A stretch of DNA of 64,000 nt from NCBI RefSeq assembly GCF_003058055.1, contig NZ_QBTZ01000001.1:3738001-3802000 (forward strand), in the 5' to 3' direction. The notes beneath the pieces are model-generated. The model had not been told where the DNA came from. It saw nothing but the letters and a program-made list of their open reading frames with translations, and searched no databases. Positions 43,769 to 52,317 of this stretch are shown in pieces. The stretch is from Acidovorax sp. 107 (lineage in GTDB: Bacteria > Pseudomonadota > Gammaproteobacteria > Burkholderiales > Burkholderiaceae_C). Each line of letters opens with the position of its first letter. Within the stretch, counting starts at the first letter, position 1. The translations under genes and the position numbers were made by a program.

Positions 43769-45121
43769 TCAGGCGTCTTCCAGCACCACGGGGCGCAGCA
43801 CGCACAGCCGAAAGCGGCCGCGCCCTGTTTTCTCGATGTGGATGTGTGGGCAGTTCTCTTGCAGGCGGCGCTGCAGCAATAGCAGGCGGGCCTCCAGGTT
43901 GTCGGCCACATCGGGCAGGCGCAGGGCGGGGTCCAGCCGCAGCTCGCGGTTGGTGAAGTCCACGCGCCCAGTGTGCTGGTGGTCGCGCAGCAGCTTCCAG
44001 ATGATGGCGCCCGCCACGCCTTTGATCAGGTAGTCGTCGTTGATGAACACGCTGTCGTTGGCCGCAAAGTGGCGCACCCGCAGCGCACTGCCGCTCACCG
44101 GCGGTGCTGCTGTAGGAGCAGGCAGCGGCTCGGGCGCATCGGGCGCGGCCTGCAGCAGGTCGATGGCGGCGGCCAGCTGGCCCGCAATGGCCACCAGCAG
44201 GTCCTCATCCTCGAAGCCAAAGCGCATGTCCTCGGGGCTCTCGGCAAACAGCACGCCCAGCAGGCGCCCGGCCGACAGCAGCGGCACTGCCACCTGGCTG
44301 TGCGGTTCGGGCAAGCCGGGGTAGGGAATGTCCATGCCGCGCAGCGGGGGCGCATCGGGGGCGGCATGCGCGTCCATGCTCTCGCGGATGGCGTGGCTGT
44401 ACAGGGCGGCATGGGTCATGTGGCTGATGCGCACCGGGGTGCGCTCGCGCGCGGCCATGCCGATCACGCCCTGGCCCAGGCGGATCTCGGAGCCCACGCC
44501 CGAGGTGGCGTAACCGCAGCTGGCCACTGTGTAGAGCTGCTGGGCGCTGGCGTCCAGCATCAGCACCATGGCGTGCTCGATGCCCAGCTTGTGCTGCAGG
44601 CCCTGCAGCGCGCCTTGCAGCAATTCGTCCAGCCCCGTGCAGCGCGCAATGCTTTCGCTGCACAGGCGCAGCGTGTGCAGCAGCCCGGAGCGTGGCGCGG
44701 GTGCCGGCAGGCCTTCGCCCGCCACCGATTCGATGTGCTCCACGGCGTAGATGTCGGCGCCCCTGAGCTCAAACACCTCGGCCATGCCTGAATGCGATGC
44801 AATGCCCGCCAGCTGCGCGCGCATGCTCTCGAACACCGGGCCGCAGTCCTCGGTGCGTTCGTACAGCAGGTGCAGGCGGTAGAAATGGGCGGTGAGCGGG
44901 TCCAGGACCAGCACGGACGCGCGCGGGTTGCGCAGGATGTTCTGGCGGGTCTTGTTGAAGAACTGGAACGACAGTGCCACATGCGTCGCATCCACATACA
45001 CCACCTGTGAGATGTAGGCCACGTTCGGTGTGCCGTCGGGGTCGCAGGTCGCCATGACGGCGGGAATAGCACCCTCCAGGCAGGGGCGGATGCTGTGCAG
45101 GGAGGGCGCTGCAGTGCTCAT
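43769..45121 (-). CDS. FMN-barrel / GAF / winged-helix signalling protein
   Basis: A 450-residue protein. It combines an N-terminal pyridoxamine-phosphate-oxidase-like split barrel (IPAVMATCDPDGTPNVAYIS, about 18-40), a GAF domain (about 150-325, with LMLDASAQQLYTVASCGYA and GVLFAESPEDMRFGFEDEDLL), and a C-terminal part (about 365-450) that looks like a winged helix (LPDVADNLEARLLLLQRRLQ, HIEKTGRGRFRLCVL). I read it as a flavin- or ligand-sensing regulator. ATG at 45119-45121 overlaps the stop of the preceding gene (ATGA). It is the last gene of a three-gene leftward operon with another FMN-barrel protein and an ABC permease. The DNA-binding role is inferred. Confidence 0.75.
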   Translation of the reverse strand: MSTAAPSLHSIRPCLEGAIPAVMATCDPDGTPNVAYISQVVYVDATHVALSFQFFNKTRQNILRNPRASVLVLDPLTAHFYRLHLLYERTEDCGPVFESMRAQLAGIASHSGMAEVFELRGADIYAVEHIESVAGEGLPAPAPRSGLLHTLRLCSESIARCTGLDELLQGALQGLQHKLGIEHAMVLMLDASAQQLYTVASCGYATSGVGSEIRLGQGVIGMAARERTPVRISHMTHAALYSHAIRESMDAHAAPDAPPLRGMDIPYPGLPEPHSQVAVPLLSAGRLLGVLFAESPEDMRFGFEDEDLLVAIAGQLAAAIDLLQAAPDAPEPLPAPTAAPPVSGSALRVRHFAANDSVFINDDYLIKGVAGAIIWKLLRDHQHTGRVDFTNRELRLDPALRLPDVADNLEARLLLLQRRLQENCPHIHIEKTGRGRFRLCVLRPVVLEDA

Positions 45122-45624
45122 GGCTGCGGCGTAGGTGGTGAGGGTGGCGCGCACAACTCTGCGCCTGCGCGCGGGCCCGGTGTCTGGTCGAACGCGCTGG
45201 TGGGCGTGAAGCTCACGGCCACCACATCCTGCAGCGGCGCTGCGAGCATGGCAGCCACATACTGCGGCCCGTAGCCGACCTGGCCCACCTCCTGCACCAT
45301 GGACTGCAGGTAGGCCTGCAACACGGGCACGTCGCCGTCATGGGCCGGGCGCTGCGTGGCCCGGCGGGCCTTGAGCTGCAGCGTCTGGTGGGTGGACGGC
45401 ACGCTGAAGACCACGGCAATCTCACCAGTGTGCGCAATGTCCTGCAGCAACTGCTCGGACTGGCTGCGCCGCAGGTACACCGTGACCTCCTGCTCATCGC
45501 CGCTGATGTGGCTGCCCACGGCCCGCATGATGCTCGGGCGCAGGGCCGCATCGCGTGACGCCACGATGGCCGACACGCCCTTGGCCACCATGGCGATATG
45601 GCTGGGGCCGAGCAGCACGGTCAT
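45118..45624 (-). CDS. Pyridoxamine-phosphate-oxidase-like FMN-barrel protein
   Basis: A 168-residue single-domain split-barrel protein (AIVASRDAALRPSIMRAVGS, EIAVVFSVPSTHQTLQLKAR, DVVAVSFTPTSAFDQTPG). It resembles flavin- or heme-binding members of the superfamily more than true PdxH. The ATG at 45622-45624 overlaps the permease stop by 4 bp (ATGA), and its stop overlaps the GAF-protein start likewise. Cofactor and partner are unknown; it may pass a redox signal to the larger FMN-barrel/GAF protein. Confidence 0.72.
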   Translation of the reverse strand: MTVLLGPSHIAMVAKGVSAIVASRDAALRPSIMRAVGSHISGDEQEVTVYLRRSQSEQLLQDIAHTGEIAVVFSVPSTHQTLQLKARRATQRPAHDGDVPVLQAYLQSMVQEVGQVGYGPQYVAAMLAAPLQDVVAVSFTPTSAFDQTPGPRAGAELCAPPSPPTPQP

Positions 45625-46472
45625 GCCTTGAAGCGCTTGCGGGTCAGGGCCAGGGCCACCCAGAAGGCGACCACCGTGGTCACCACCAGCACTAGGCCAT
45701 GGCGCAGGGGGTGGGCGGGCCACTGGTCCATGAACAACGGGCGCACTAGCTCCACCGCGTTGGTCAGCGGCAGCCAGTCGGAGATGGCGCGCACGATGGG
45801 CGGCAGCTGCTCGCGCGGGAAGAACACGCCCGAGAGAAACATCATGGGTGTGAGCACCAGCGTGAAGTAGTAGGTAAAAAAGTCATACCCCTTGGCCAGC
45901 GCATTGAAGATGAGCGCGATGCTGGAGAACATGATGCCCACGAACAGTAGCACCGGCCAGGCCACCAGCAGCTTGGGGCTATGGCTGATACCCAGGGCCA
46001 GCATCACACCCAGGATGGCCGTCACGGTGAACAGTGCCTTGAACGCCGCCCAGAGCATCTCGGCCAGCACCACGTCGTCCAGGCTCACCGGCGCGTTCAT
46101 GATGCCGTCCCAGGTCTTTTGCACATGCATGCGCGAGAAGGCCGAGTACAGCGCCTCAAAGCTGGCCGCGTTCATGGCGCTCATGCAGATCGATCCACTG
46201 GCCAGGAACAGGATGTAGGGCACCTTGGTGTCGCCCGCCGCGCCGCCCACGTTCACCTGCCCCACCAGGGCCCCCATGCCGTAGCCAAAGGCCACCAGCC
46301 ACATCAGCGGTTCGGCAATGTTGCCCACCAGGCTGGGGATGGCGAGCTTGCGCCAGACCAGCAGGTTGCGCATGAACACGGGCCACCAGCGCACGGACAG
46401 GCTGGGCGGGCGCCACACCGACGGCGGGGGCGGGGCCACAGAGGCCACGGAGGACGGGGTAACGGTTTGCAT
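45621..46472 (-). CDS. ABC-2-type transporter permease, NodJ-like
   Basis: A 283-residue membrane protein with six hydrophobic segments. It opens with FMRNLLVWRKLAIPSLVGNI and carries the ABC-2 signature FFTYYFTLVLTPMMFLSGVFFPREQLP (about 205-230). It would form the channel of an exporter of the NodIJ/DrrAB type. No ATPase gene is adjacent. A NodI-like ATPase on the same strand lies 15.5 kb away (61990-62925) and is the obvious partner. Substrate unknown. Confidence 0.87.
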   Translation of the reverse strand: MQTVTPSSVASVAPPPPSVWRPPSLSVRWWPVFMRNLLVWRKLAIPSLVGNIAEPLMWLVAFGYGMGALVGQVNVGGAAGDTKVPYILFLASGSICMSAMNAASFEALYSAFSRMHVQKTWDGIMNAPVSLDDVVLAEMLWAAFKALFTVTAILGVMLALGISHSPKLLVAWPVLLFVGIMFSSIALIFNALAKGYDFFTYYFTLVLTPMMFLSGVFFPREQLPPIVRAISDWLPLTNAVELVRPLFMDQWPAHPLRHGLVLVVTTVVAFWVALALTRKRFKA

Positions 46473-46573
46473 CCGCTTATTGTGCGATGTTGGCGGGTGG
46501 TCGCACAGCCCCTTGCGCGCCTGCTTGGGCGGCCGTCCCGCTGGCTGGGCACGTCCATTGCTTGGGTGCTGTC

Positions 46574-47782
46574 ATGCCCACCCATGTCCTGAACCTGCCC
46601 GCCGGTGCCAGCGCCCTCTGGCAAAACCGTCTGGGGCTGCTGCTGGAGTCCACCGGGGAGGGCGTGTTCGGCATCGATCTGGCCGGCAACTGCGTATTCA
46701 TCAACCGGGCGGGCGCACAGATGCTGGGCTTTGCCGCCGAGGAGGTGATGGGTCGCAACATGCACGCGCTCACCCACCACAGCCACCCCGACGGCAGACC
46801 TTACGCCGACAGCGACTGCCCCATCTTCAACGCCTTCCGCCAGGGCCTGCCCTGCCGGGTGGACACCGAGGTGTTCTGGCGCCAGGACGGTTCGGCGTTT
46901 GCCGTGGAGTATTCCAGCCACCCCATCCTCGAGGGCGAGCAGGTGCACGGCGCCGTCATTGCGTTTGTGGACATCACCAGCCGCAAGCGCGCAGCCGACG
47001 AGCTGCAGCGCGCGCACGACGACCTGGCCCGCGCCAATGACGAGCTGGAGCGCCGCGTGGCCGCGCGCACCCAGGAGCTGTCGCAGGCGCTGGCGCAGCT
47101 GCGGGAGCTGTCGGCCTACTCGGAGCAGGTGCGTGAGGACGAACGCACGCGCATTGCCCGCGAGGTGCACGACGAGCTGGGCAGCCTGCTGGTGGCGCTG
47201 AAGATGGATGTGAACTGGCTGCACAAGCGCCTGGGCGAGCAGGGCGAGCGCACGCCCGAAGCGGCTGGCGACATGCGCACGCAGATGCGGTGCAAATGCC
47301 AGAACATGAGCCGCCTGATCGAAAACGCCGTGGACAACGTGGGCCGTATCATCACCGACCTGCGCCCCAGCATCCTGGACCACCAGGGCCTGTGGGCGGC
47401 GCTGGAGTGGCAGGCGCAGGAGTTTGTGCAGTCGGCCGAGCTGGAGCTGACGTGGCACATGGACGTGCCCGCCACCCTGCACTTGCCCGAGCCCGCCGCC
47501 ATCGCCGTGTTCCGCATCTTCCAGGAGATGCTGAGCAATGTGGGCCGCCACGCGCAGGCCAGCGCCATCGACATTGCGATTGACGTGCAGGACGATGTGC
47601 TGCAACTGCGCGTGCGTGACAACGGCGTAGGCGCCACCCGCCAGGCGCTGGAGGCGCCCACCGCCTATGGCGTGATGGGCATGCGCGAGCGGGCGCGGCA
47701 GCTGGGAGGCCAGCTGACCATCACCAGCGAGCTGGGGCAGGGCTCGTGCCTGCAATTGCTGATTCCTCTGGAGCTGTCATGA
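46574..47782 (+). CDS. PAS-domain sensor histidine kinase (NarX/DegS-type HisKA_3)
   Basis: A 402-residue cytoplasmic kinase without membrane helices. It has a PAS domain (about 15-135, LGLLLESTGEGVFGIDLAGN), a coiled coil (about 140-185), and a HisKA_3 dimerisation domain with the phospho-histidine His199 in REVHDELGSLLVAL. The C-terminal ATPase contains EMLSNVGRHAQA and VRDNGVGA. The PAS domain carries cysteines (DCPIFNAF, LPCRVD) that could bind a ligand. Start ATG 46574. Its stop overlaps the start of the regulator gene. The cyanate operon directly downstream suggests it senses cyanate or nitrogen state. Confidence 0.88.
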   Translation: MPTHVLNLPAGASALWQNRLGLLLESTGEGVFGIDLAGNCVFINRAGAQMLGFAAEEVMGRNMHALTHHSHPDGRPYADSDCPIFNAFRQGLPCRVDTEVFWRQDGSAFAVEYSSHPILEGEQVHGAVIAFVDITSRKRAADELQRAHDDLARANDELERRVAARTQELSQALAQLRELSAYSEQVREDERTRIAREVHDELGSLLVALKMDVNWLHKRLGEQGERTPEAAGDMRTQMRCKCQNMSRLIENAVDNVGRIITDLRPSILDHQGLWAALEWQAQEFVQSAELELTWHMDVPATLHLPEPAAIAVFRIFQEMLSNVGRHAQASAIDIAIDVQDDVLQLRVRDNGVGATRQALEAPTAYGVMGMRERARQLGGQLTITSELGQGSCLQLLIPLELS

Positions 47783-48474
47783 ATTCCGTGGTTCGCGTAT
47801 TGATCGGGGACGACCACCGCATCGTGCGGGAGGGACTCAAGCAGGTGCTGGGCGACCCGGCCAACGGCACGCCCGAGATCACCGTGGTGGCCGAAGCCAC
47901 CCAGGGCAGCGAGGTGCTGGAGCAGGTTACTGCGCTGCAGGGGCGCACGGGCGCACCGGGGCTGGACCTGGTGCTGCTGGACATCGCCATGCCGGGCATG
48001 GACGGCCTCGAAGTGCTGCAGGCGCTGCGCAAGGCCTGGCCTGCATTGCCGGTGCTGATGCTCAGCACCTACCCTGAGCGGCAATATGCGGTGCGCTGCA
48101 TCCAGATGGGCGCAGCGGGCTACCTGCACAAAAGCGCCGACCCCGACGATATGGTGGCGGCCGTGCGCAAGGTGGCGGCGGGCGGGCGCTACCTGACCGA
48201 GGCCACTGCGCAAGCCCTGGCGGGCGCAGTGGAGCGCACCGGCGTGGTGCGCACCGCCCAGCAGGGCGCGCCCGCCGGAGTAGACGCGCTCTCCTATCGA
48301 GAGCACCAGGTGTTCCGCCTGCTCACGGCCGGGCAGAGCGTGAGCGAAATTGGTGCGCAGCTCAAGCTCGCGCCCAACACGGTGAGCACCTACCGCGCCC
48401 GTATCCTCGAAAAGACCGGCGCGCGCAATGACGTGGAGCTGGCGCTGCTGGCGCGTGGCGCGCCTGCCGAGTGA
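47779..48474 (+). CDS. NarL/LuxR-family response regulator
   Basis: A 231-residue regulator. The receiver domain has acidic pair D11-D12 and phospho-acceptor Asp68 (LVLLDIAMPGMDGLEVLQ). A LuxR-type helix-turn-helix is at the C-terminus (LSYREHQVFRLLTAGQSVSE, LAPNTVSTYRARILEK). The ATG at 47779 overlaps the kinase stop (ATGA) with GGAG upstream. Immediately downstream are three TGTAG-type half-sites and then the cyanate operon, which is the likely target. Confidence 0.92.
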   Translation: MNSVVRVLIGDDHRIVREGLKQVLGDPANGTPEITVVAEATQGSEVLEQVTALQGRTGAPGLDLVLLDIAMPGMDGLEVLQALRKAWPALPVLMLSTYPERQYAVRCIQMGAAGYLHKSADPDDMVAAVRKVAAGGRYLTEATAQALAGAVERTGVVRTAQQGAPAGVDALSYREHQVFRLLTAGQSVSEIGAQLKLAPNTVSTYRARILEKTGARNDVELALLARGAPAE

Positions 48475-48498
48475 TTTGTGGGTGCGATATGCCCGATT

Positions 48499-48524
48499 TG
48501 TAGTGCTGGCCCTACACGCTGTAG
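48499..48524. promoter_or_regulatory. TGTAG half-site cluster upstream of the cyanate operon
   Basis: One TGTAG at 48499-48503, then a perfect CTACA-CGC-TGTAG dyad at 48512-48524. This is a plausible binding array for the NarL-type regulator encoded just before it, about 100 bp upstream of the first cyanate gene. Confidence 0.45.
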
Positions 48525-48571
48525 ACACCACACCCACGAATTCATGACAGAGGGCCGGCGCCGGCAAAAAC

Positions 48572-48586
48572 TGGCCCGCGCTTTGC
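48572..48586 (+). promoter_or_regulatory. Candidate sigma-54 promoter of the cyanate operon
   Basis: TGGCCCG, four bases, TTGC: the -24 GG and -12 GC are 10 nt apart as required, with one mismatch to TGGCACG-N4-TTGC. It would start transcription about 23 bp before the first gene's ATG. Confidence 0.5.
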
Positions 48587-48620
48587 GTAACGCCTGGCAC
48601 CAACTTCTTCGAGGTGTGCC

Positions 48621-50027
48621 ATGTCCGAATTCTTCTCGCCCTACGATGCCGACCGCCCGTTGATGCTGAAATGCAGCTGTGGCCGCGACCACACGGTGGC
48701 CGACCACCATGCCGAGGTCTCGGCCGATGCTGCTGCAGCCACCTTGCGCCAGCGCAGCGAGACCCGCGAGTTCGAGCTTTACAGCAACGAGTTCATCGAA
48801 GCCACGCTGGTCAAGGCGCTGTTTCCGCAAGACGCGGTGCGCCGCCGCTTCATCAAGGCCGTGGGCAAGGGCACAGCCATGGCGGCCATTGCCAGCGTGT
48901 TGCCCGTGGCCAGCCTGCAGGCCATGGCGCAAGAGAAACAGGGCGCGCTGGAAAAGACCAACCTCAAGATCGGCTTCATCCCGATCACCTGCGCCACGCC
49001 GCTGATCATGGCCCACCCGCTGGGCTTCTACAGCAAGCAGGGCCTGAATGTCGAAGTCACCAAGACGGCCGGCTGGGCGCTGATCCGCGACAAGATGATC
49101 AACAAGGAGTACGACGCCACGCACTTCCTGAGCCCGATGCCGCTCGCGATCTCCATGGGCCTGGGCTCCAACGCCACCCCCATGAACGTGGCCACCATCC
49201 AGAACGTGAACGGCCAGGCCATCACGCTCGCCCTCAAGCACAAGGACAACCGCGACCCCAAGAACTGGAAGGGCTTCAAGTTCGCGATTCCCTTTGAGTA
49301 CAGCATGCACAACTTTCTGCTGCGCTACTACCTGGCCGAGGCGGGCCTGAACCCCGACACTGACGTGCAGCTGCGCGTGGTGCCACCGGCCGAGATGGTG
49401 GCCAACCTGCGCGCGGGCAACATCGATGGCTTCCTGGGCCCCGATCCGTTCAACCAGCGCGCCGTGTTCGAGGAAGTCGGCTTCATCCACCTGCTCACCA
49501 AGGATCTGTGGAACGGCCACCCCTGCTGCGCCTTCGGCACCAGCACCGAGTTCATCCAGAAGAACCCCAACACCTTTGCCGCGCTGTATCGCGCGGTGCT
49601 CACCTCGGCCGCCATGGCGCGCGACCCCAAGAACCGCGAGCTGATCGCCAAGGTGATTGCGCCCCAGGCCTACCTGAACCAGCCCGAGGCCGTGATCAAC
49701 CAGGTGCTCACCGGCAAGTTCGCCGATGGCCTGGGCAAGATCCAGAACGTGCCCGACCGCGCCGACTTCGACCCCATGCCCTGGCAAAGCATGGCCGTGT
49801 GGATGCTCACACAGATGCAGCGCTGGGGCTACATCAAGGGCGATGTGGACTACAAGCAGATTGCCGAAAAGGTGTTCCTCATCACCGATGCGAAAAAGCA
49901 GATGAAGGCGCTGGACCAGAAGGTGCCCGACGGCGCGTACCCCAAGTTCAAGATCATGGGGCGCGAGTTCGATGCGGCGAAGGCGGCCGAGTACGCCAAG
50001 AGCTTCCCTATCCGCAAGGCGGCATGA
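48621..50027 (+). CDS. cynA: Cyanate/nitrate-type ABC transporter binding protein with long N-terminal extension
   Basis: A 468-residue NrtA/CynA-family binding protein. A twin-arginine signal (RRRFIKAVGKG, residues 74-84; cut near residue 103) follows an unusual 70-residue leader with C18, C20, H24 and a HH pair (KCSCGRDHTVADHH). The mature domain shows KIGFIPITCATPLIMAHPLG, RDKMINKEYDATHFLSPMPL and LGPDPFNQRAVFEEVGF. ATG 48621 follows GAGGTG. It captures the anion in the periplasm for the permease and ATPase encoded next. The presence of cynS points to cyanate rather than nitrate. The function of the cysteine/histidine leader is not known. Confidence 0.85.
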   Translation: MSEFFSPYDADRPLMLKCSCGRDHTVADHHAEVSADAAAATLRQRSETREFELYSNEFIEATLVKALFPQDAVRRRFIKAVGKGTAMAAIASVLPVASLQAMAQEKQGALEKTNLKIGFIPITCATPLIMAHPLGFYSKQGLNVEVTKTAGWALIRDKMINKEYDATHFLSPMPLAISMGLGSNATPMNVATIQNVNGQAITLALKHKDNRDPKNWKGFKFAIPFEYSMHNFLLRYYLAEAGLNPDTDVQLRVVPPAEMVANLRAGNIDGFLGPDPFNQRAVFEEVGFIHLLTKDLWNGHPCCAFGTSTEFIQKNPNTFAALYRAVLTSAAMARDPKNRELIAKVIAPQAYLNQPEAVINQVLTGKFADGLGKIQNVPDRADFDPMPWQSMAVWMLTQMQRWGYIKGDVDYKQIAEKVFLITDAKKQMKALDQKVPDGAYPKFKIMGREFDAAKAAEYAKSFPIRKAA

Positions 50028-50028
50028 C

Positions 50029-50895
50029 ATGACTGCCACCAAAAACCTCAACCTGCGCGCGGGCCTGCTGTCCGTGCTCATCTTCCTCACGCTGCTGGGC
50101 ATTTGGTATGTAGCCACGTCGTCCTCGGGCGCCAGCGGCGGCACGGCGGGCATGACGGCCGAGCAGATCGAGTACGCCAAGATGATGGGCAAGGACCCGG
50201 GCGCATCCAAGAGCGGTGGCTTTCCCACGCTGGGTGCGATGGGCAGCACGGTGTGGGGCCACCTGTCCAACCCGTTCTACGACAACGGTCCCAACGACAA
50301 GGGCATCGCCATCCAGCTGGCGCACTCGCTGGGCCGCGTGGCGCTGGGCTTTGGCCTGGCCTGCCTGGTGGCGATCCCGCTCGGCTTCATCATCGGCATG
50401 TCGCCGCTGCTGCGCCGCGCGTTCGACCCGTTCATCCAGGTACTCAAGCCCATCAGCCCGCTGGCGTGGATGCCGCTCGCGCTCTACACCATCAAGGACT
50501 CATCCATCTCGGGCATTTTCGTGATCTTCATCTGCTCGGTGTGGCCCATGCTGGTGAACACGGCGTTTGGTGTGGCCTCGGTCAAGCGAGACTGGCTCAA
50601 CGTGTCGGCCACGCTGGAAGTGAACCCGCTGCGCAAGGCCTTCCTGGTGATCCTGCCCGCTGCGGCGCCCACCATCCTCACGGGCATGCGCATCAGCATG
50701 GGCATTGCGTGGCTGGTGATTGTGGCCGCCGAGATGCTGGTGGGCGGCACGGGGATTGGCTACTTCGTGTGGAACGAGTGGAACAACCTGTCGCTCACCA
50801 ACGTGATCTTTGCCATCCTGGTGATCGGCGTGGTGGGCATGTTGCTCGACCTGGCGTTTGGCCAGCTGCAGAAGGTGGTGACCTATGTGGAGTGA
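50029..50895 (+). CDS. cynB: ABC transporter permease for cyanate (NrtB/SsuC type)
   Basis: A 288-residue inner-membrane permease: an N-terminal helix, a 60-residue periplasmic insert, then a five-helix core. The coupling motif is SATLEVNPLRKAFLVILPAAAPTIL (about 185-210), with KPISPLAWMPLALYTIKD before it. It starts 1 bp after the binding-protein stop codon. It pairs as a homodimer with the following ATPase. Confidence 0.88.
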   Translation: MTATKNLNLRAGLLSVLIFLTLLGIWYVATSSSGASGGTAGMTAEQIEYAKMMGKDPGASKSGGFPTLGAMGSTVWGHLSNPFYDNGPNDKGIAIQLAHSLGRVALGFGLACLVAIPLGFIIGMSPLLRRAFDPFIQVLKPISPLAWMPLALYTIKDSSISGIFVIFICSVWPMLVNTAFGVASVKRDWLNVSATLEVNPLRKAFLVILPAAAPTILTGMRISMGIAWLVIVAAEMLVGGTGIGYFVWNEWNNLSLTNVIFAILVIGVVGMLLDLAFGQLQKVVTYVE

Positions 50896-51760
50896 TGTTG
50901 CCCAGCGCCCGGCTGTTCCAGCCCCTCTTGCCACTGACGCACCGCAACGAAAGGCCTCTGCCGTGACCCAAGGCTTCCTCCAGATCGACCGGCTGAGCAA
51001 AGCCTTTGCGCCCGCCAAACCCGTGTTTGCCGATGTGTCGTTCACGCTCGACAAGGGCGAGTTCGTCTGCATCATCGGTCACTCGGGCTGTGGCAAGACC
51101 ACCATCCTGAACGTGCTGGCGGGGCTCGATACTGCCACCTCGGGCACCGTCATCATGGACGGGCGCGAAGTGGCCGGGCCCAGCCTGGACCGGGGCGTGG
51201 TGTTTCAGAGCCATGCGCTCATGCCCTGGCTCACGGTGCGCCAGAACATCGCGTTCGCCGTGAAGTCGCGCTGGCCCGACTGGAAGAAGAGCCAGGTCGA
51301 TGCGCATGTGGAGAAGTTCGTGGCGCTGGTAGGCCTGAGCCCTGCCATCGACAAGAAGCCTTCGCAACTCTCGGGCGGCATGAAGCAGCGCGTGGGCATT
51401 GCGCGCGCGTTCTCCATCCAGCCCAAGATGCTGCTGTTGGATGAGCCCTTTGGCGCACTCGATGCGCTCACGCGCGGCACCATCCAGGACGAGCTGATGA
51501 CCATCGTGCGCCAGACGCAGCAGACGGTCTTCATGATCACGCACGATGTGGACGAAGCCATTTTGCTGGCTGACCGCATCCTGCTGATGAGCAACGGCAA
51601 CGAGACGCCCGAGGGCTATAGACCCGGTGGCATTGCCGAGGTGGTGGTGAACCCCCTGCCACGCGAACGCACGCGCACCAGCCTGCACCACCTGGACGGC
51701 TACTACGCGCTGCGCAACCACATCGTGGACTTCTTGGTGACGCGCGCCAAAGCCCACTGA
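50885..51760 (+). CDS. cynD: ABC transporter ATPase for cyanate (NrtD/CynD type)
   Basis: A 291-residue ATPase. It has Walker A GHSGCGKTT (about residues 60-68), Q-loop VVFQSHALMPWLTV, signature LSGGMKQRVGIARAF, Walker B MLLLDEPFGALD and H-loop FMITHDVDEA. The ATG at 50885 overlaps the permease by 11 bp and is preceded by AAGGTGG; a GTG at 50963 nearer the conserved region is an alternative. It energises the cyanate importer. Confidence 0.88.
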   Translation: MWSDVAQRPAVPAPLATDAPQRKASAVTQGFLQIDRLSKAFAPAKPVFADVSFTLDKGEFVCIIGHSGCGKTTILNVLAGLDTATSGTVIMDGREVAGPSLDRGVVFQSHALMPWLTVRQNIAFAVKSRWPDWKKSQVDAHVEKFVALVGLSPAIDKKPSQLSGGMKQRVGIARAFSIQPKMLLLDEPFGALDALTRGTIQDELMTIVRQTQQTVFMITHDVDEAILLADRILLMSNGNETPEGYRPGGIAEVVVNPLPRERTRTSLHHLDGYYALRNHIVDFLVTRAKAH

Positions 51761-51873
51761 ATTCCTGAGCAGCCAAGCCCTGTCGTGTTGCCCCTTGTGG
51801 CCGACAGGGAGGGCTGCACCCCGAAGTTCCTGTTCCCCGTTTCAAAACCCATCCAACCGAAGGAGCCATCACC

Positions 51874-52317
51874 ATGAACCGCAACGACGTTACCGAAAAG
51901 ATCATCAGCACCAAGGTCGCCAAGGGCCTGCAATGGGAGGCCATTGCCAAGAAGGTCGGCCAGTCCAAGGAATGGACCACCGCTCTGTGCCTGGGGCAGA
52001 TGACTGCCACGCCCGAGCAGGCCAAGATCGTGGGCAAGATTTTCGGCCTGACGGCCGAGGAGCAGAAGTGGCTGCAAGTGGTGCCCTACAAGGGCTCGCT
52101 GCCCACACCCGTGCCCACCGACCCGCTGATCTACCGCTGGTACGAGGTGGTGAGCGTGTACGGCACCACCATCAAGGAGCTGATCCACGAAGAGTTTGGC
52201 GACGGCATCATGAGCGCCATCGACTTCAGCATGGACATTCAGCGCGAAGCCAACCCAAATGGCGACCGCGTGAATGTGGTGCTGTCCGGCAAATTCCTGC
52301 CGTATAAACAGTACTAA
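51874..52317 (+). CDS. cynS: Cyanase (cyanate hydratase)
   Basis: A 147-residue cyanase. The catalytic triad is Arg88, Glu91 and Ser114 (IYRWYEVVSVYGTT and DGIMSAIDFSM). It converts cyanate and bicarbonate to ammonia and carbon dioxide. An N-terminal helix-turn-helix-like region (VAKGLQWEAIAKKVGQSKEW) is normal for the family. AAGGAG stands before the ATG. Length is within a few residues of the E. coli enzyme (156). It is the fourth gene of the cyanate operon, 113 bp after the ATPase. A family B element directly abuts its stop codon. Confidence 0.97.
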   Translation: MNRNDVTEKIISTKVAKGLQWEAIAKKVGQSKEWTTALCLGQMTATPEQAKIVGKIFGLTAEEQKWLQVVPYKGSLPTPVPTDPLIYRWYEVVSVYGTTIKELIHEEFGDGIMSAIDFSMDIQREANPNGDRVNVVLSGKFLPYKQY

